NCBI GenBank assembly: GCA_046706145.1 | Contig: JBJKPP010000297.1 | Span: 1-19,108, forward strand | Reading direction: 5' to 3' | Source of the DNA: JBJKPP01 sp046706145 | GTDB lineage: Bacteria > Bacteroidota > Ignavibacteria > Ignavibacteriales > Ignavibacteriaceae | Length of the DNA stretch: 19,108 bases | In this document: one piece after another, positions 7,392 through 14,961 of the stretch | How positions within the stretch are numbered: the first letter of the stretch is position 1 | Layout: every line of letters starts with the position of its first letter | Position numbers and translations under genes: made by a program | Notes under the pieces: model-generated | The model's database searches: none | What the model was told of the DNA's origin: nothing | What the model saw: the letters and a program-made list of their open reading frames with translations, nothing else

Positions 7392-7739
7392 ATGGACAAG
7401 CTTAATAGGAAAGATTTTTTTAAGAAAGCTGCATTGCTTAGCGTTTCGGCTATAAGTCTTCCGGCCTTTCTTGAAAGTTGTGCAGGAAACAAAAAGAAGG
7501 CGGCACCTGTTTCTGATCCTTGTACGGATACAAGTAATCTTACCCCAACGCAACTTAAAACAAGAACAACTTTTCAGTACAAGGGCAAATCACCTTACAA
7601 AGATAAATATTGCACTTTGTGTCAGTTCTTTATTCCGCCCCAAGGAAATGCTCACTGCGGTACCTGCCAGGTAGTTAAAGGTCCGATAAACCCTCATGGA
7701 TATTGTAATTCCTTCATAAAAAAGCAAAAACAATCCTAA
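7392..7739 (+). CDS. high-potential iron-sulfur protein (HiPIP)
   Basis: Small exported electron carrier of 115 residues. The C-terminal half has the HiPIP cysteine pattern: Cys74 and Cys77 (CTLCQFF), Cys92 (GTCQVV) and Cys105 (HGYCNSF), spaced C-x2-C-x14-C-x12-C, which binds one [4Fe-4S] cluster cycling between the 2+ and 3+ states. The N-terminus NRKDFFKKAALLSV resembles a Tat signal, the usual route for HiPIPs, but with Arg-Lys instead of twin Arg. Cys30 in LESC could be a lipoprotein Cys, though Glu at -2 makes a poor lipobox; Cys44 and Cys89 are extra. A good Shine-Dalgarno (AGGAGAA, 7380-7386) fixes the start. It lies 219 bp after the barrel gene, a gap in which I find no gene, and ends at a strong terminator. 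In phototrophs and some respirers HiPIPs pass electrons between a membrane complex and an oxidase or reaction centre; here it may serve the neighbouring cytochromes. Confidence 0.88.
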   Translation: MDKLNRKDFFKKAALLSVSAISLPAFLESCAGNKKKAAPVSDPCTDTSNLTPTQLKTRTTFQYKGKSPYKDKYCTLCQFFIPPQGNAHCGTCQVVKGPINPHGYCNSFIKKQKQS

Positions 7740-7758
7740 TTTAGTACTTCAAAAATCG

Positions 7759-7796
7759 GGGTATTCTCTCAATTTCTTATAGAGAATGCCCTTTTT
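7759..7796 (+). terminator. intrinsic terminator after the HiPIP gene
   Basis: An 11-bp stem (7759-7769 with 7781-7791, one G-U pair) with an 11-nt loop is followed directly by a run of five T and more T-rich sequence, and preceded by an A-run. It starts 20 bp after the HiPIP stop codon and closes the electron-transfer block before dapF. Confidence 0.85.
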
Positions 7797-7856
7797 ATTT
7801 TCTTAAAGCATTAGTATAACATTGAATGGTATTTTCTATTATTCTAAATTTAAGCC

Positions 7857-8714
7857 ATGCAAAAATTACACTTTACAAAAATGAGCGGAGCGGGTAACGA
7901 TTTCGTCCTGATAGATAAAAATCAGAACAAATCTCTCTCTTTTGGGAAAAAGCTCATTATGTCAATATGTGATAGGAGAAACGGCATAGGTGCGGACGGA
8001 TTAATATCCGTTACCAGGAGCAATAAATACGATTTTTCTATGCAATATTTCAATGCTGATGGTTCAACAGGAACGTTATGCGGAAATGGTGCACGCTGTG
8101 CTATTAAGTTTGCGGAAATCAATGGATTTACCAAAAATGGAAACGTTGAATTTTTATCTAACGGAAAGAAATATACCGGAGAAGTGTTAAAGAAAGGAAT
8201 AGTAAAATTTAATCTTCGTAAACCTAAAGACTTAAGGAAAGATTTTAATATAAAAATTGATGATTTTGATATAAATGCAAGCTATATAGATACAGGTTCG
8301 CCGCATGTTGTTATTTTTATTGAAGATATAAAAAAAAGCAATAAGAACGTTTTCAGGAACATACGTGATGTTCCTGTATATGACATAGGAAAAAAAATAA
8401 GATATTTTCGGTATTTTCAACCGAAAGGAACTAACGTCAATTTTGTTCAGTTGAAGGATAATGAATTAAATATCCGCACATACGAGCGTGGCGTTGAGAA
8501 CGAAACATTGGCATGCGGAACAGGTGCAGTGGCAACAGCAATTATCAGCAATTTAGAGAAAAATTTAAAACCTCCCGTTACTCTAATTACAAAAGGAGGC
8601 GATAATTTGATTGTTGATTTCAATCTTTCGAATGGAAGATATAAAGATTTATCTTTGACTGGACCGGCAAAAGTTGTTTTTGACGGAGAATTATCATTAA
8701 ATAATATACTATAA
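7857..8714 (+). CDS. dapF: diaminopimelate epimerase
   Basis: Converts LL-2,6-diaminopimelate to the meso form, the penultimate step of lysine synthesis and the source of the peptidoglycan cross-linking residue; cytoplasmic and cofactor-free. At 285 residues it has normal family length. The N-terminus FTKMSGAGNDFVLID is characteristic. The two catalytic cysteines are visible: Cys75 in LCGNGARC, the first proton acid/base, and Cys220 in ACGTGAVA, each at the heart of one of the two mirrored domains. The GxGxDG element (NGIGADGL, 42-49) is also present. The ATG at 7857 places this start correctly for the family. The gene lies alone behind a terminator, followed 13 bp later by a small gene that may be cotranscribed. 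Confidence 0.97.
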   Translation: MQKLHFTKMSGAGNDFVLIDKNQNKSLSFGKKLIMSICDRRNGIGADGLISVTRSNKYDFSMQYFNADGSTGTLCGNGARCAIKFAEINGFTKNGNVEFLSNGKKYTGEVLKKGIVKFNLRKPKDLRKDFNIKIDDFDINASYIDTGSPHVVIFIEDIKKSNKNVFRNIRDVPVYDIGKKIRYFRYFQPKGTNVNFVQLKDNELNIRTYERGVENETLACGTGAVATAIISNLEKNLKPPVTLITKGGDNLIVDFNLSNGRYKDLSLTGPAKVVFDGELSLNNIL

Positions 8715-8727
8715 AAACGGAGACTAA

Positions 8728-9039
8728 ATGGGAAAAGTAATTTTCAGTATCCAGTATGAAATAAACTCGGATAAAAGAGATGAATACTTAAAATTAATAA
8801 AAGAATTAAAAAATTTATTAAAGGCGGATGGTTTATTGGACTATTCTATCTATGAACAAAAAAATAAACCCAATCACTTTGAAGAAATTTACACTTTTGA
8901 TTCGAGTGATGCTTACGACAATTTTGAAGATGCTCAAAGCGAGCGTATCAACATATTAATTAGCAGCATTAGCAATCTCTCCAAAGAAAATTCCACGAAG
9001 TACACAACATTGTATGAGCTTTCTGATAACATAAATTGA
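8728..9039 (+). CDS. small dimeric alpha/beta-barrel-like protein (ABM superfamily-like)
   Basis: A 103-residue protein with no signal peptide or membrane helix. The pattern is a first strand (KVIFSIQYEI), a long helix (DKRDEYLKLIKELKNLLKA), a second strand (LLDYSIYEQ), a third with FEEIYTF, a helix (SDAYDNFEDA) and a last strand (KYTTLYEL). This order, and the 'F.EIYTFDS..AYDNFED' element, resemble the antibiotic-biosynthesis-monooxygenase-like ferredoxin-fold family, which often forms dimers. I recognise no catalytic residues, so function is unknown. It begins 13 bp after dapF with a GGAG Shine-Dalgarno in between, so it is likely translated from the same message. Confidence 0.7.
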   Translation: MGKVIFSIQYEINSDKRDEYLKLIKELKNLLKADGLLDYSIYEQKNKPNHFEEIYTFDSSDAYDNFEDAQSERINILISSISNLSKENSTKYTTLYELSDNIN

Positions 9040-9100
9040 AAGTGGTTCAATGTTTATATCCTTGAGTAATTGCTTTTTATAGTAATATTTTTTTAAAGTC

Positions 9101-10144
9101 ATGAATGAATATATCGGCGCAATTCATATGCATTCAATATATTCTGATGGTTCGGGCAAAGTAGATGATATTGCCAGGATAGCTTCCGAATCAGGGCTGG
9201 ATTATATAGTTCTCACAGACCACAATACCCTCCGGGCACTTGAAGATGGTTATGAAGGATGGCACGATAATACTCTTCTTTTAATAGGATGTGAAATTAA
9301 CGACAAGGAAAACAAAAACCACTATCTTGCTTTGGGAATAAATGAAACATTTTCTACAAGAATATCTGCTAAGCAATACGTTAAAAAAGTGAATGAGGCT
9401 GGTGGTTTTGGATTCATTGCACACCCCCATGAAAAAAGAACGCACATGGAAGAACACCCACCTTATCCTTGGGTCGATTGGGATATTGATGATTTTACAG
9501 GAATAGAAATTTGGAACCATATGTCTGAGTGGATGGAAAATCTTACCGAACAGAATAAAATTCAATTTTTTCTTCATCCGTTAAGGACCATAGTCGCACC
9601 AAGCGGAGAGACCCTGAAAGTTTGGGATGAATTAAACCTGAAGAGAAAGGTAATTGGAATCGGCGGCATTGACGCACATGCACACAAATATAATCTTCTT
9701 GGATTTTGGGAAGTAGAAATATTTCCTTACAAAGTTCTTTTTAAATCTATCAGAACTCACATTCTAACCGAAAAGAAATTACAAAAAAATGAACGAGATC
9801 TAGGTTTTGGTGAAGCTAAGAATATAGTATATGATTCTCTCAAGCGAGGTTTATGCTTTGTTGCTAATGATTATCACGGAGATTCAAAAGGATTTAGATT
9901 TTCGGCAGAGAAGGCTGGAAAAACATATCAAATGGGTGATTTAATCAAAGGCCACGAAGGTATTACCTTGAATGTCAAAGTTCCACAGACTGCCGAAATT
10001 AAAATTATAAGAAACGGCAAGGAAATTGTTAAAAATACCACTGAAGAATATTCTTTTAATATTTCAAATTCTGGTGCATATAGGGTTGAGGTGTTTTTAA
10101 ATGAAAAGGCTTGGATATACTCAAATCATATTAGAGTAACTTAA
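9101..10144 (+). CDS. PHP-domain metal-dependent hydrolase
   Basis: A 347-residue cytoplasmic protein of the PHP (polymerase and histidinol phosphatase) superfamily, whose members use two or three metal ions to cleave phosphoester bonds. Metal-ligand candidates in order are His9 and His11 with Asp16 (HMHSIYSDG), Asp40 and His41 (LTDHN), Glu65 (GCEIN), His74, His108 and His110 (AHPHEKR), and Asp191 with His193/His195 (GIDAHAH). These fit the four PHP motifs. The last 80 or so residues form a beta-rich tail (VPQTAEIKIIRNGKEIV, then AYRVEVF and AWIYSNHIRV), as is common in this group of CehA/McbA-like proteins. The substrate is not evident; PHP proteins include nucleoside-phosphate and histidinol phosphatases and others of unknown role. 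No strong ribosome binding site is seen before ATG 9101. Confidence 0.87.
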   Translation: MNEYIGAIHMHSIYSDGSGKVDDIARIASESGLDYIVLTDHNTLRALEDGYEGWHDNTLLLIGCEINDKENKNHYLALGINETFSTRISAKQYVKKVNEAGGFGFIAHPHEKRTHMEEHPPYPWVDWDIDDFTGIEIWNHMSEWMENLTEQNKIQFFLHPLRTIVAPSGETLKVWDELNLKRKVIGIGGIDAHAHKYNLLGFWEVEIFPYKVLFKSIRTHILTEKKLQKNERDLGFGEAKNIVYDSLKRGLCFVANDYHGDSKGFRFSAEKAGKTYQMGDLIKGHEGITLNVKVPQTAEIKIIRNGKEIVKNTTEEYSFNISNSGAYRVEVFLNEKAWIYSNHIRVT

Positions 10145-10187
10145 TTTGTTATTTAGAGCTTAAAAAATGGCTCATTTTAATTGTTAA

Positions 10188-10349
10188 TTATGAATTAAAA
10201 CTTAGTGTATATAATTTAATTGATAGAACCTGGATACCGGTGGAACCTATCTTTTTTAACCATTTAACTAAATTGGTATAATCAAGTGTGGGGATCTGCT
10301 CATCTTTTTGTTCCGCTTCCTTTACTATTTTGTCGATGAAAATTTCCAT
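10188..10349 (-). CDS. possible small ORF, 53 aa, unknown function
   Basis: The 318-bp gap between the PHP and PAP2 genes (10145-10462) holds no plus-strand gene. On the minus strand an ATG at 10349 opens a 53-codon frame beginning MEIFIDKIVKEAEQKDE and running through TLDYTNLVKWLKKIGSTG to TAA at 10188. Its amino-acid make-up, two amphipathic helices rich in Lys and Glu, looks more protein-like than the overlapping longer frame on the same strand. There is no clear Shine-Dalgarno and no known family that I recognise. It could be a small real gene, a remnant of a larger one, or chance. Confidence 0.3.
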   Translation of the reverse strand: MEIFIDKIVKEAEQKDEQIPTLDYTNLVKWLKKIGSTGIQVLSIKLYTLSFNS

Positions 10350-10462
10350 TTTTTAAAGACAAAAGGTTATGTCTTAGATGAATGAATATTATCCGGGTTT
10401 TTGATTTATTAATTATAAATGATTGATTTAATTTTTGGAAAAAGGAAATAACAGAAGAGCTA

Positions 10463-11095
10463 ATGTTTAAAAAGAAAGTATCAATTCCCTTTATCATTCT
10501 AGGTTTTGTAACAATAACGTTAATCACGTTCCTCTGCATTAAGTATTTAGATGCCGAGATAGCAATTAAAGTGATGCATTTTCTGAGAAGTTTTCACAGC
10601 ATGAACAAAGTAACTGGGAACATACCTGATCTTTTACCACATTTCGTAGCTGTTAGTACAGTTTTTATGTGGGCAATTTATTTTTATAGGTTACATAAGA
10701 AAAAGCTTGATGTGGAAACACAGTTCTTAAAACTTGGTGGAGCGGTTTTACCCATTGCGTATCTGGTAAAAACCTTGTCTAAATTTGTATTTGGAAGAAC
10801 TAGCCCGCGTTCGTGGCTTATTCAAAACCAAACATTGAAATTTCACTGGTTCAAGATTTGGAGTAGTAGTTTCCCTTCTGGTCATATGCTTGTTTTTGCA
10901 GCATTGGGAACCGCCATTTTGATTTACTATCCTAAATATCGTAATGTGGTCTTAATTTTTCTTATCCTATTGGGAGTGGCCCTCGTCGGAACAGATTATC
11001 ATTTCTTTAGCGATGTTATCGCTGGGTCTTGTCTTGGCGTTATAACGACCTACTCCTTATGGTATCTTTTTGAAAAAGGTAGAATTAAAGATTAG
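10463..11095 (+). CDS. PAP2-family membrane phosphatase
   Basis: A 210-residue polytopic membrane protein with about five hydrophobic segments. Catalytic PAP2 motifs are visible: SFPSGH with His141, and HFFSD with the nucleophilic-type His180 and Asp184. The first motif reads KFVFGRTSP, so the RP of the usual K-x6-RP is SP here; a similar change is seen in PAP2 subfamilies with FGRxWP. Such enzymes remove phosphate from lipids such as undecaprenyl pyrophosphate, phosphatidic acid or lipid A on the outer face of the inner membrane; which one cannot be told. A weak GAAGAG lies 5 bp or so before ATG 10463. It is a stand-alone gene with gaps on both sides. Confidence 0.85.
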   Translation: MFKKKVSIPFIILGFVTITLITFLCIKYLDAEIAIKVMHFLRSFHSMNKVTGNIPDLLPHFVAVSTVFMWAIYFYRLHKKKLDVETQFLKLGGAVLPIAYLVKTLSKFVFGRTSPRSWLIQNQTLKFHWFKIWSSSFPSGHMLVFAALGTAILIYYPKYRNVVLIFLILLGVALVGTDYHFFSDVIAGSCLGVITTYSLWYLFEKGRIKD

Positions 11096-11134
11096 ATTTT
11101 GTAAATAACTCCCCTTGCGTTAATCAGGTAGTGG

Positions 11135-11181
11135 TAGCAAATTATTCATTCTTGCCTGCTGCTGTAAGGTTTGCTATTTTT
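11135..11181 (+). terminator. possible weak terminator after the PAP2 gene
   Basis: The arms TAGCAAA (11135-11141) and TTTGCTA (11170-11176) pair around a 28-nt loop and are followed by five T. The stem is short and the loop long, so this is only a candidate terminator between the PAP2 gene and the tRNA. Confidence 0.35.
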
Positions 11182-11206
11182 GAACTTAATCTTCTATTCA
11201 GACTAA

Positions 11207-11280
11207 GCGCCCATAGTTCAACTGGATAGAACGCTGGATTCCGGTTCCAGTGGTTGGAGGTTCGAGTCCTCCTGGGCGCA
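11207..11280 (+). tRNA. tRNA-Arg (anticodon CCG)
   Basis: A 74-nt cloverleaf folds fully: acceptor GCGCCCA with TGGGCGC plus discriminator A, D-stem GTTC/GAAC, anticodon stem CTGGA/TCCAG around the loop TTCCGGT (anticodon CCG at 11241-11243, reading the Arg codon CGG), and T-stem GGAGG/CCTCC around TTCGAGT. CCA is not encoded and must be added. No integrase or attachment-site repeat is seen next to it. The stretch 11281-11447 downstream holds no gene that I can see. Confidence 0.97.
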
Positions 11281-11447
11281 CTAATGAAATTCAAAATTAA
11301 AAACTTGCCTATCGGTGGACAAGGCCAAAAGTCAAAAAATTTCTAATTTTAGTCTCTATTGAAATCTTAAAAACTTATTTTTTGCTGGTTTGCCGTTTTT
11401 TGATTTCCTTTATATATTTAACTGTCAAATAAGCCACAATAAGATTT

Positions 11448-12140
11448 ATGTTAACAAAGAAGAAAAAATTATCTAAAAAAGCTATAAAAGAAGACAAATT
11501 AGTTACCTTCTATTATAAGGCGTACGGTTATTTCGATGAAAATAAATCCAGAATACTCCTTTACGGTGGAGCGCTGGTTATCTTGGTTTTAGCGATTTTC
11601 TATTATTATAGAACCAAATCTGAAGATAACGTTAAAGCTGGTGTAGAGCTTGCAAAAGCGATGGATATTTACGACAGCGGGTCATTCCTGGAAGCTATAG
11701 AGGGCAGGGCATCTGATAACACCGTAGGACTGAAACAAATCGTTGCAGATTATGGGAGTACCGAAAATGGTGAAACTGCAAAAATATATCTTGCTGATGC
11801 ATACAGCATGTTAGGAAAATCTGACGAAGCTTTTAAATATTATGAAGATTATGACGGGGACATTCCGATTTTTAGTGCTGCTGCGTTAGCTGGTCAAGCA
11901 GGTTATTATTCTTCTCACAATAATCCGAGCAAAGCTGCGAATTTATATGAAAAAGCATCGGCTGTTTCTAAATTAAATGTGCTTAACTCGGACTATCTAC
12001 TTCAAGCTGGCATAAACTATTTAAAGGCTGGAGATGCCAGTCAAGCAAAAGAAACTTTTGATAAAATTAAGAAAGATTATCCTGGTACCGAAGCTTACCA
12101 ACAAGTTGGCAAATATCTCGCCGAAGCACAAATGGGATAA
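11448..12140 (+). CDS. single-pass membrane TPR protein, YfgM-like
   Basis: A 230-residue protein with a very basic cytoplasmic start (KKKKLSKKAIK), one membrane helix at residues 36-54 (ILLYGGALVILVLAIFYYY) and a periplasmic part made of TPR-like helical pairs. Recognisable repeats are GETAKIYLADAYSMLGKSDE, SKAANLYEKASAV and GDASQAKETFDKIKKDYPGTE. This layout, a short cytoplasmic tail plus helix plus periplasmic TPRs, matches the YfgM/TPR_21 type, which assists protein translocation or folding at the Sec machinery in proteobacteria. That role is not shown for this group. ATG 11448 has no strong Shine-Dalgarno. It is followed by 139 bp without a gene. Confidence 0.8.
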   Translation: MLTKKKKLSKKAIKEDKLVTFYYKAYGYFDENKSRILLYGGALVILVLAIFYYYRTKSEDNVKAGVELAKAMDIYDSGSFLEAIEGRASDNTVGLKQIVADYGSTENGETAKIYLADAYSMLGKSDEAFKYYEDYDGDIPIFSAAALAGQAGYYSSHNNPSKAANLYEKASAVSKLNVLNSDYLLQAGINYLKAGDASQAKETFDKIKKDYPGTEAYQQVGKYLAEAQMG

Positions 12141-12279
12141 TAGATAGTTTCGTTAGGTAAGCTTTCACAACACATTCAAAATTTAATTGAAATATTGCTA
12201 AGAGATCTTTTCTAAGCTCTAGGCAAAATTCTTTTTTATTTTATTGCCATAGTTCAATAACACAGAAAGGAGTAACAGT

Positions 12280-14139
12280 ATGAGGAAAACTCTACTATTA
12301 ATGGGGGCTATATTATTTCTAATGTGCAGTACAGAATTATTAGCACAATATTCTATTGTTGCTAAAATGTCAAAAGTTGTTAGCGATACCTCATTTTATA
12401 ATGATCTGAGCGCTGCAGCAAGGGGAAGTTATGTTGCAAACGATATTGACGGGGACGGAAGGCCCGAATTGATAATGACAGATTATAGTAATGGTGGCAG
12501 GGTTCATGTATATGAAGCGGCAGGGCAAGATTCAGTTGAATTAGTCTGGTCTTCACCGGACACCACAGCCTCTTTTAGTGGTGGAAATGCTCCAAGGTGT
12601 GTAACGGTTGGAGATTTGGACAATGACGGACGTAAAGAAATAATTTTTCCTACTTATGCTGGAATCTTTATTTATGAATGGGACGGTGTGAAAGGGAGTG
12701 GAAATTTTGGTACTCAGCCTTCACAGGTAATCAACAGCATTTCTTGTCCGGGTTTACCTGCATCAGGACCAAATAGAGTTGAAGCTATGTGGGTTGGAGA
12801 TATAGACGGAGACGGAACACCGGAACTTGTAACTGTTTGGAACTGCGATAACAGTTCTGACAGATTATATTTAGCTGTTATTCAGGCAAGTGGCGGATGG
12901 GATACCAACAGCCCTGGATTCTCAGGTTTTAATCTCATCTATAGTGTTCCATTTACAAATAACTTAGGAGGTGGTCAACCTATTGATGCTTTTGTTGGTG
13001 ACTTCAATGGAAGTGGTAAAGATAATATTTTGGTTCACACTTATAACTATGTTAATATTTTTCCAGTTCGTGTGACAGGTACAAGCAAATATGCTTTACC
13101 TGACACCACGGTTGCGGGGGCGTTTTTACATTTGATGGATGAAGACGGAACTGCACTGCTTGGTGGTATTGTCACAGATATTGATAACGACGGTGTCGAT
13201 GAACTGTATTTACCTATTTACGCAGATGCAAATTCGGACGATCCACACAACGGAAGAATTTATATGGTCAGTTATCCAAAAGGGAATGATCTCTCTACGA
13301 TTGACACTAGTGATGTTTCTTTAATAGTGCCAACTTCTCCCGCTAAAACGCTTGCTGGAAATAAAGCCTTTAATGCAGTTCTTTTTGGCGGTGACTGGGC
13401 TGATATGGATGGCAACGGTCAGAAAGAGTTATATTTTGGTTCCACTTCTCCTGCAGATGTAATTAGACTTGATTATATGGGAGGCAACAAAAGAGATCCT
13501 AATAACTGGGAATCTTCTATCGTTTATTCGGGCGAGCACGACGTATATTCCACAATTAATTATCAGGATTCCCTTGGTACTATGGACACCGTAAGAGTTA
13601 TGGCAACACCATTTGTTAGCAAATTATTTGCTGAGAATATGGATTTCAACGGCGATGGAAAACCAGATATCCTGATTCCTTATCAGGGAATAAATGATAG
13701 TATTACTGTTAACTGGAAGCACTTTGACACTGGAACGAGTGCTTTTGTAACAGATTCTAGTGGTAAGATTCCAAATCCTAAAATATGGTTTGGAAGGATT
13801 TTGGAATACACCGGTGCAACTGGAATAAAAGGTCAAGATCTTGTCTTAGTGACTCCAAATAACTATAAACTTGAACAAAATTATCCTAATCCGTTTAACC
13901 CAAGTACTAAGATAACTTTTTCGTTACCTTTAACGAAACAAATTTCTTTGACCGTTTACGACATCCTTGGGAATAAGATTAAAGATTTAATTAGCAATGA
14001 AGTATATCAAAAAGGTACTCACGAAGTAACCTGGGACGGCACAAACAATTATGGTATGAAAGTGGCAAGTGGAGTTTATATATACACTCTTAAATTTGGC
14101 AACTTCTCCAAGTCACTTAAGATGACAATGTTGAAGTAA
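12280..14139 (+). CDS. secreted FG-GAP/beta-propeller protein with T9SS sorting domain
   Basis: A 619-residue exported protein. The signal peptide is MRKTLLLMGAILFLMCSTELLA, cleaved before Gln. Seven Asp-rich calcium-type loops of the FG-GAP/VCBS kind occur at residues 55 (DIDGDGRPE), 112 (DLDNDGRKE), 174 (DIDGDGTPE), 241 (DFNGSGKDN), 300 (DIDNDGVDE), 375 (DMDGNGQKE) and 455 (DFNGDGKPD), consistent with a seven-bladed propeller, as in integrin alpha chains. From about 528 the chain is a type A sorting domain for the type IX secretion system (LEQNYPNPFNPST, then VYDILGNKI and GVYIYTLKFG), which directs it across the outer membrane and usually to the cell surface. No catalytic motif is seen; adhesion or binding is a reasonable guess only. 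A strong Shine-Dalgarno (AAAGGAG, 12266-12272) suggests high expression, and a perfect terminator follows. Confidence 0.9.
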   Translation: MRKTLLLMGAILFLMCSTELLAQYSIVAKMSKVVSDTSFYNDLSAAARGSYVANDIDGDGRPELIMTDYSNGGRVHVYEAAGQDSVELVWSSPDTTASFSGGNAPRCVTVGDLDNDGRKEIIFPTYAGIFIYEWDGVKGSGNFGTQPSQVINSISCPGLPASGPNRVEAMWVGDIDGDGTPELVTVWNCDNSSDRLYLAVIQASGGWDTNSPGFSGFNLIYSVPFTNNLGGGQPIDAFVGDFNGSGKDNILVHTYNYVNIFPVRVTGTSKYALPDTTVAGAFLHLMDEDGTALLGGIVTDIDNDGVDELYLPIYADANSDDPHNGRIYMVSYPKGNDLSTIDTSDVSLIVPTSPAKTLAGNKAFNAVLFGGDWADMDGNGQKELYFGSTSPADVIRLDYMGGNKRDPNNWESSIVYSGEHDVYSTINYQDSLGTMDTVRVMATPFVSKLFAENMDFNGDGKPDILIPYQGINDSITVNWKHFDTGTSAFVTDSSGKIPNPKIWFGRILEYTGATGIKGQDLVLVTPNNYKLEQNYPNPFNPSTKITFSLPLTKQISLTVYDILGNKIKDLISNEVYQKGTHEVTWDGTNNYGMKVASGVYIYTLKFGNFSKSLKMTMLK

Positions 14140-14167
14140 TAACCCGGGTATTTTTGCTTTCCAACTT

Positions 14168-14198
14168 AGCCGTGAACTATATAGTTCACGGCTTTTTT
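14168..14198 (+). terminator. intrinsic terminator after the T9SS-secreted protein gene
   Basis: Bases 14168-14193 form a perfect 26-bp palindrome (AGCCGTGAACTA and its complement around a TA centre), giving an 11-bp stem with a 4-nt loop, and run into six T. It lies 28 bp past the stop codon. Because the stem is symmetric and flanked by T on the 3' side, it should work mainly on the + strand. Confidence 0.93.
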
Positions 14199-14292
14199 GT
14201 TTAATTATTGAGGCTAATCTCAATCTTGGAATTTTAAAAAACTGGTCATTTTTTGTCAAAAATTGATAAGAATTGACCCAAAATCGATAGGA

Positions 14293-14313
14293 AATGATAG
14301 AAATTCTGTCATT
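14293..14313 (+). other. small hairpin in the efp upstream region
   Basis: AATGATAGAA (14293-14302) pairs with TTCTGTCATT (14304-14313) with one U-G pair, and an outer 9-bp inverted repeat, AAGAATTGA (14268-14276) with TCAATTCTT (14315-14323), encloses it. The 184 bp between the previous terminator and efp hold no gene, so this may be a leader or operator element for efp-accB-accC. Evidence is weak because the region is AT-rich. Confidence 0.25.
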
Positions 14314-14382
14314 TTCAATTCTTGACTTTCAGGCCTTATATCTCTATTTTCTTAGCCTTCTTATACACAATTTTTTGGATTT

Positions 14383-14946
14383 ATGGCAGACACATCTGAT
14401 TTTCGAAACGGGCTGATCATTCGCTTTAAGAATGATCTTTATACAATTGTTGACTTCCAGCATGTAAAACCGGGAAAGGGAGGAGCCTTCGTAAGGAGCA
14501 CACTTAAAAATCTTAGAACAGGCAAAGTTTTAGATAATACATTTAGAGCTGGCGAAGGCGTTGAAGTAGTAAGAGTAGAGCGTAGGAAGTTTCAGTATTT
14601 ATATAGAGAAGGCGATTTCTTAGTCTGTATGGATATAGAAACTTATGAGCAAATGAATGTACCCCAAGAGTACTTCGAAGAAGGTGTTAATTTCTTGAAG
14701 GAAGGAGAAGAAATTGATATCCTTTTTAACGGTGACGAAATTATAACGGTTGAAATTCCGATTTTTGTTTATTTGAAGGTAACAGAGACTGAACCTGGAT
14801 TTAAGGGAGACACTGCCACGGGCGCCTCTAAACCTGCAAAACTGGAAACAGGTGCTTCTATTAGTGTTCCTCTATTTGTGAATGAGGGTGATAAATTAAA
14901 AGTTGACACTAGAACAGGGGGCTATGTAGAAAGAGTTAAAAGCTAA
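14383..14946 (+). CDS. efp: translation elongation factor P
   Basis: EF-P binds stalled ribosomes between the P and E sites and helps form peptide bonds at runs of proline. At 187 residues the protein has normal length and all three beta-barrel (KOW/OB-type) domains. The tip of domain I reads VKPGKGGAF, with Lys32 at the position modified by beta-lysylation in E. coli; whether it is modified here cannot be told. Domains II and III are intact, ending in the usual GDKLKVDTRTGGYVERV signature. The start is ATG 14383. It lies directly upstream of accB with 15 bp between, so the two are likely one transcript, a common arrangement in bacteria. Confidence 0.97.
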   Translation: MADTSDFRNGLIIRFKNDLYTIVDFQHVKPGKGGAFVRSTLKNLRTGKVLDNTFRAGEGVEVVRVERRKFQYLYREGDFLVCMDIETYEQMNVPQEYFEEGVNFLKEGEEIDILFNGDEIITVEIPIFVYLKVTETEPGFKGDTATGASKPAKLETGASISVPLFVNEGDKLKVDTRTGGYVERVKS

Positions 14947-14961
14947 CCAAAAGGTACTGTT

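Noticed and set aside
10300..10539. 79-residue minus-strand frame across the PAP2 start
   Set aside because: It overlaps the start of a well-supported gene and its product (many Ile, Asn, Ser and Lys) looks like translated non-coding sequence; the 53-residue frame beside it is the better candidate.
11207..11447. tRNA-Arg as an integration site for a mobile element
   Set aside because: No integrase, no repeat of the tRNA 3' end and no shift in gene content around it.
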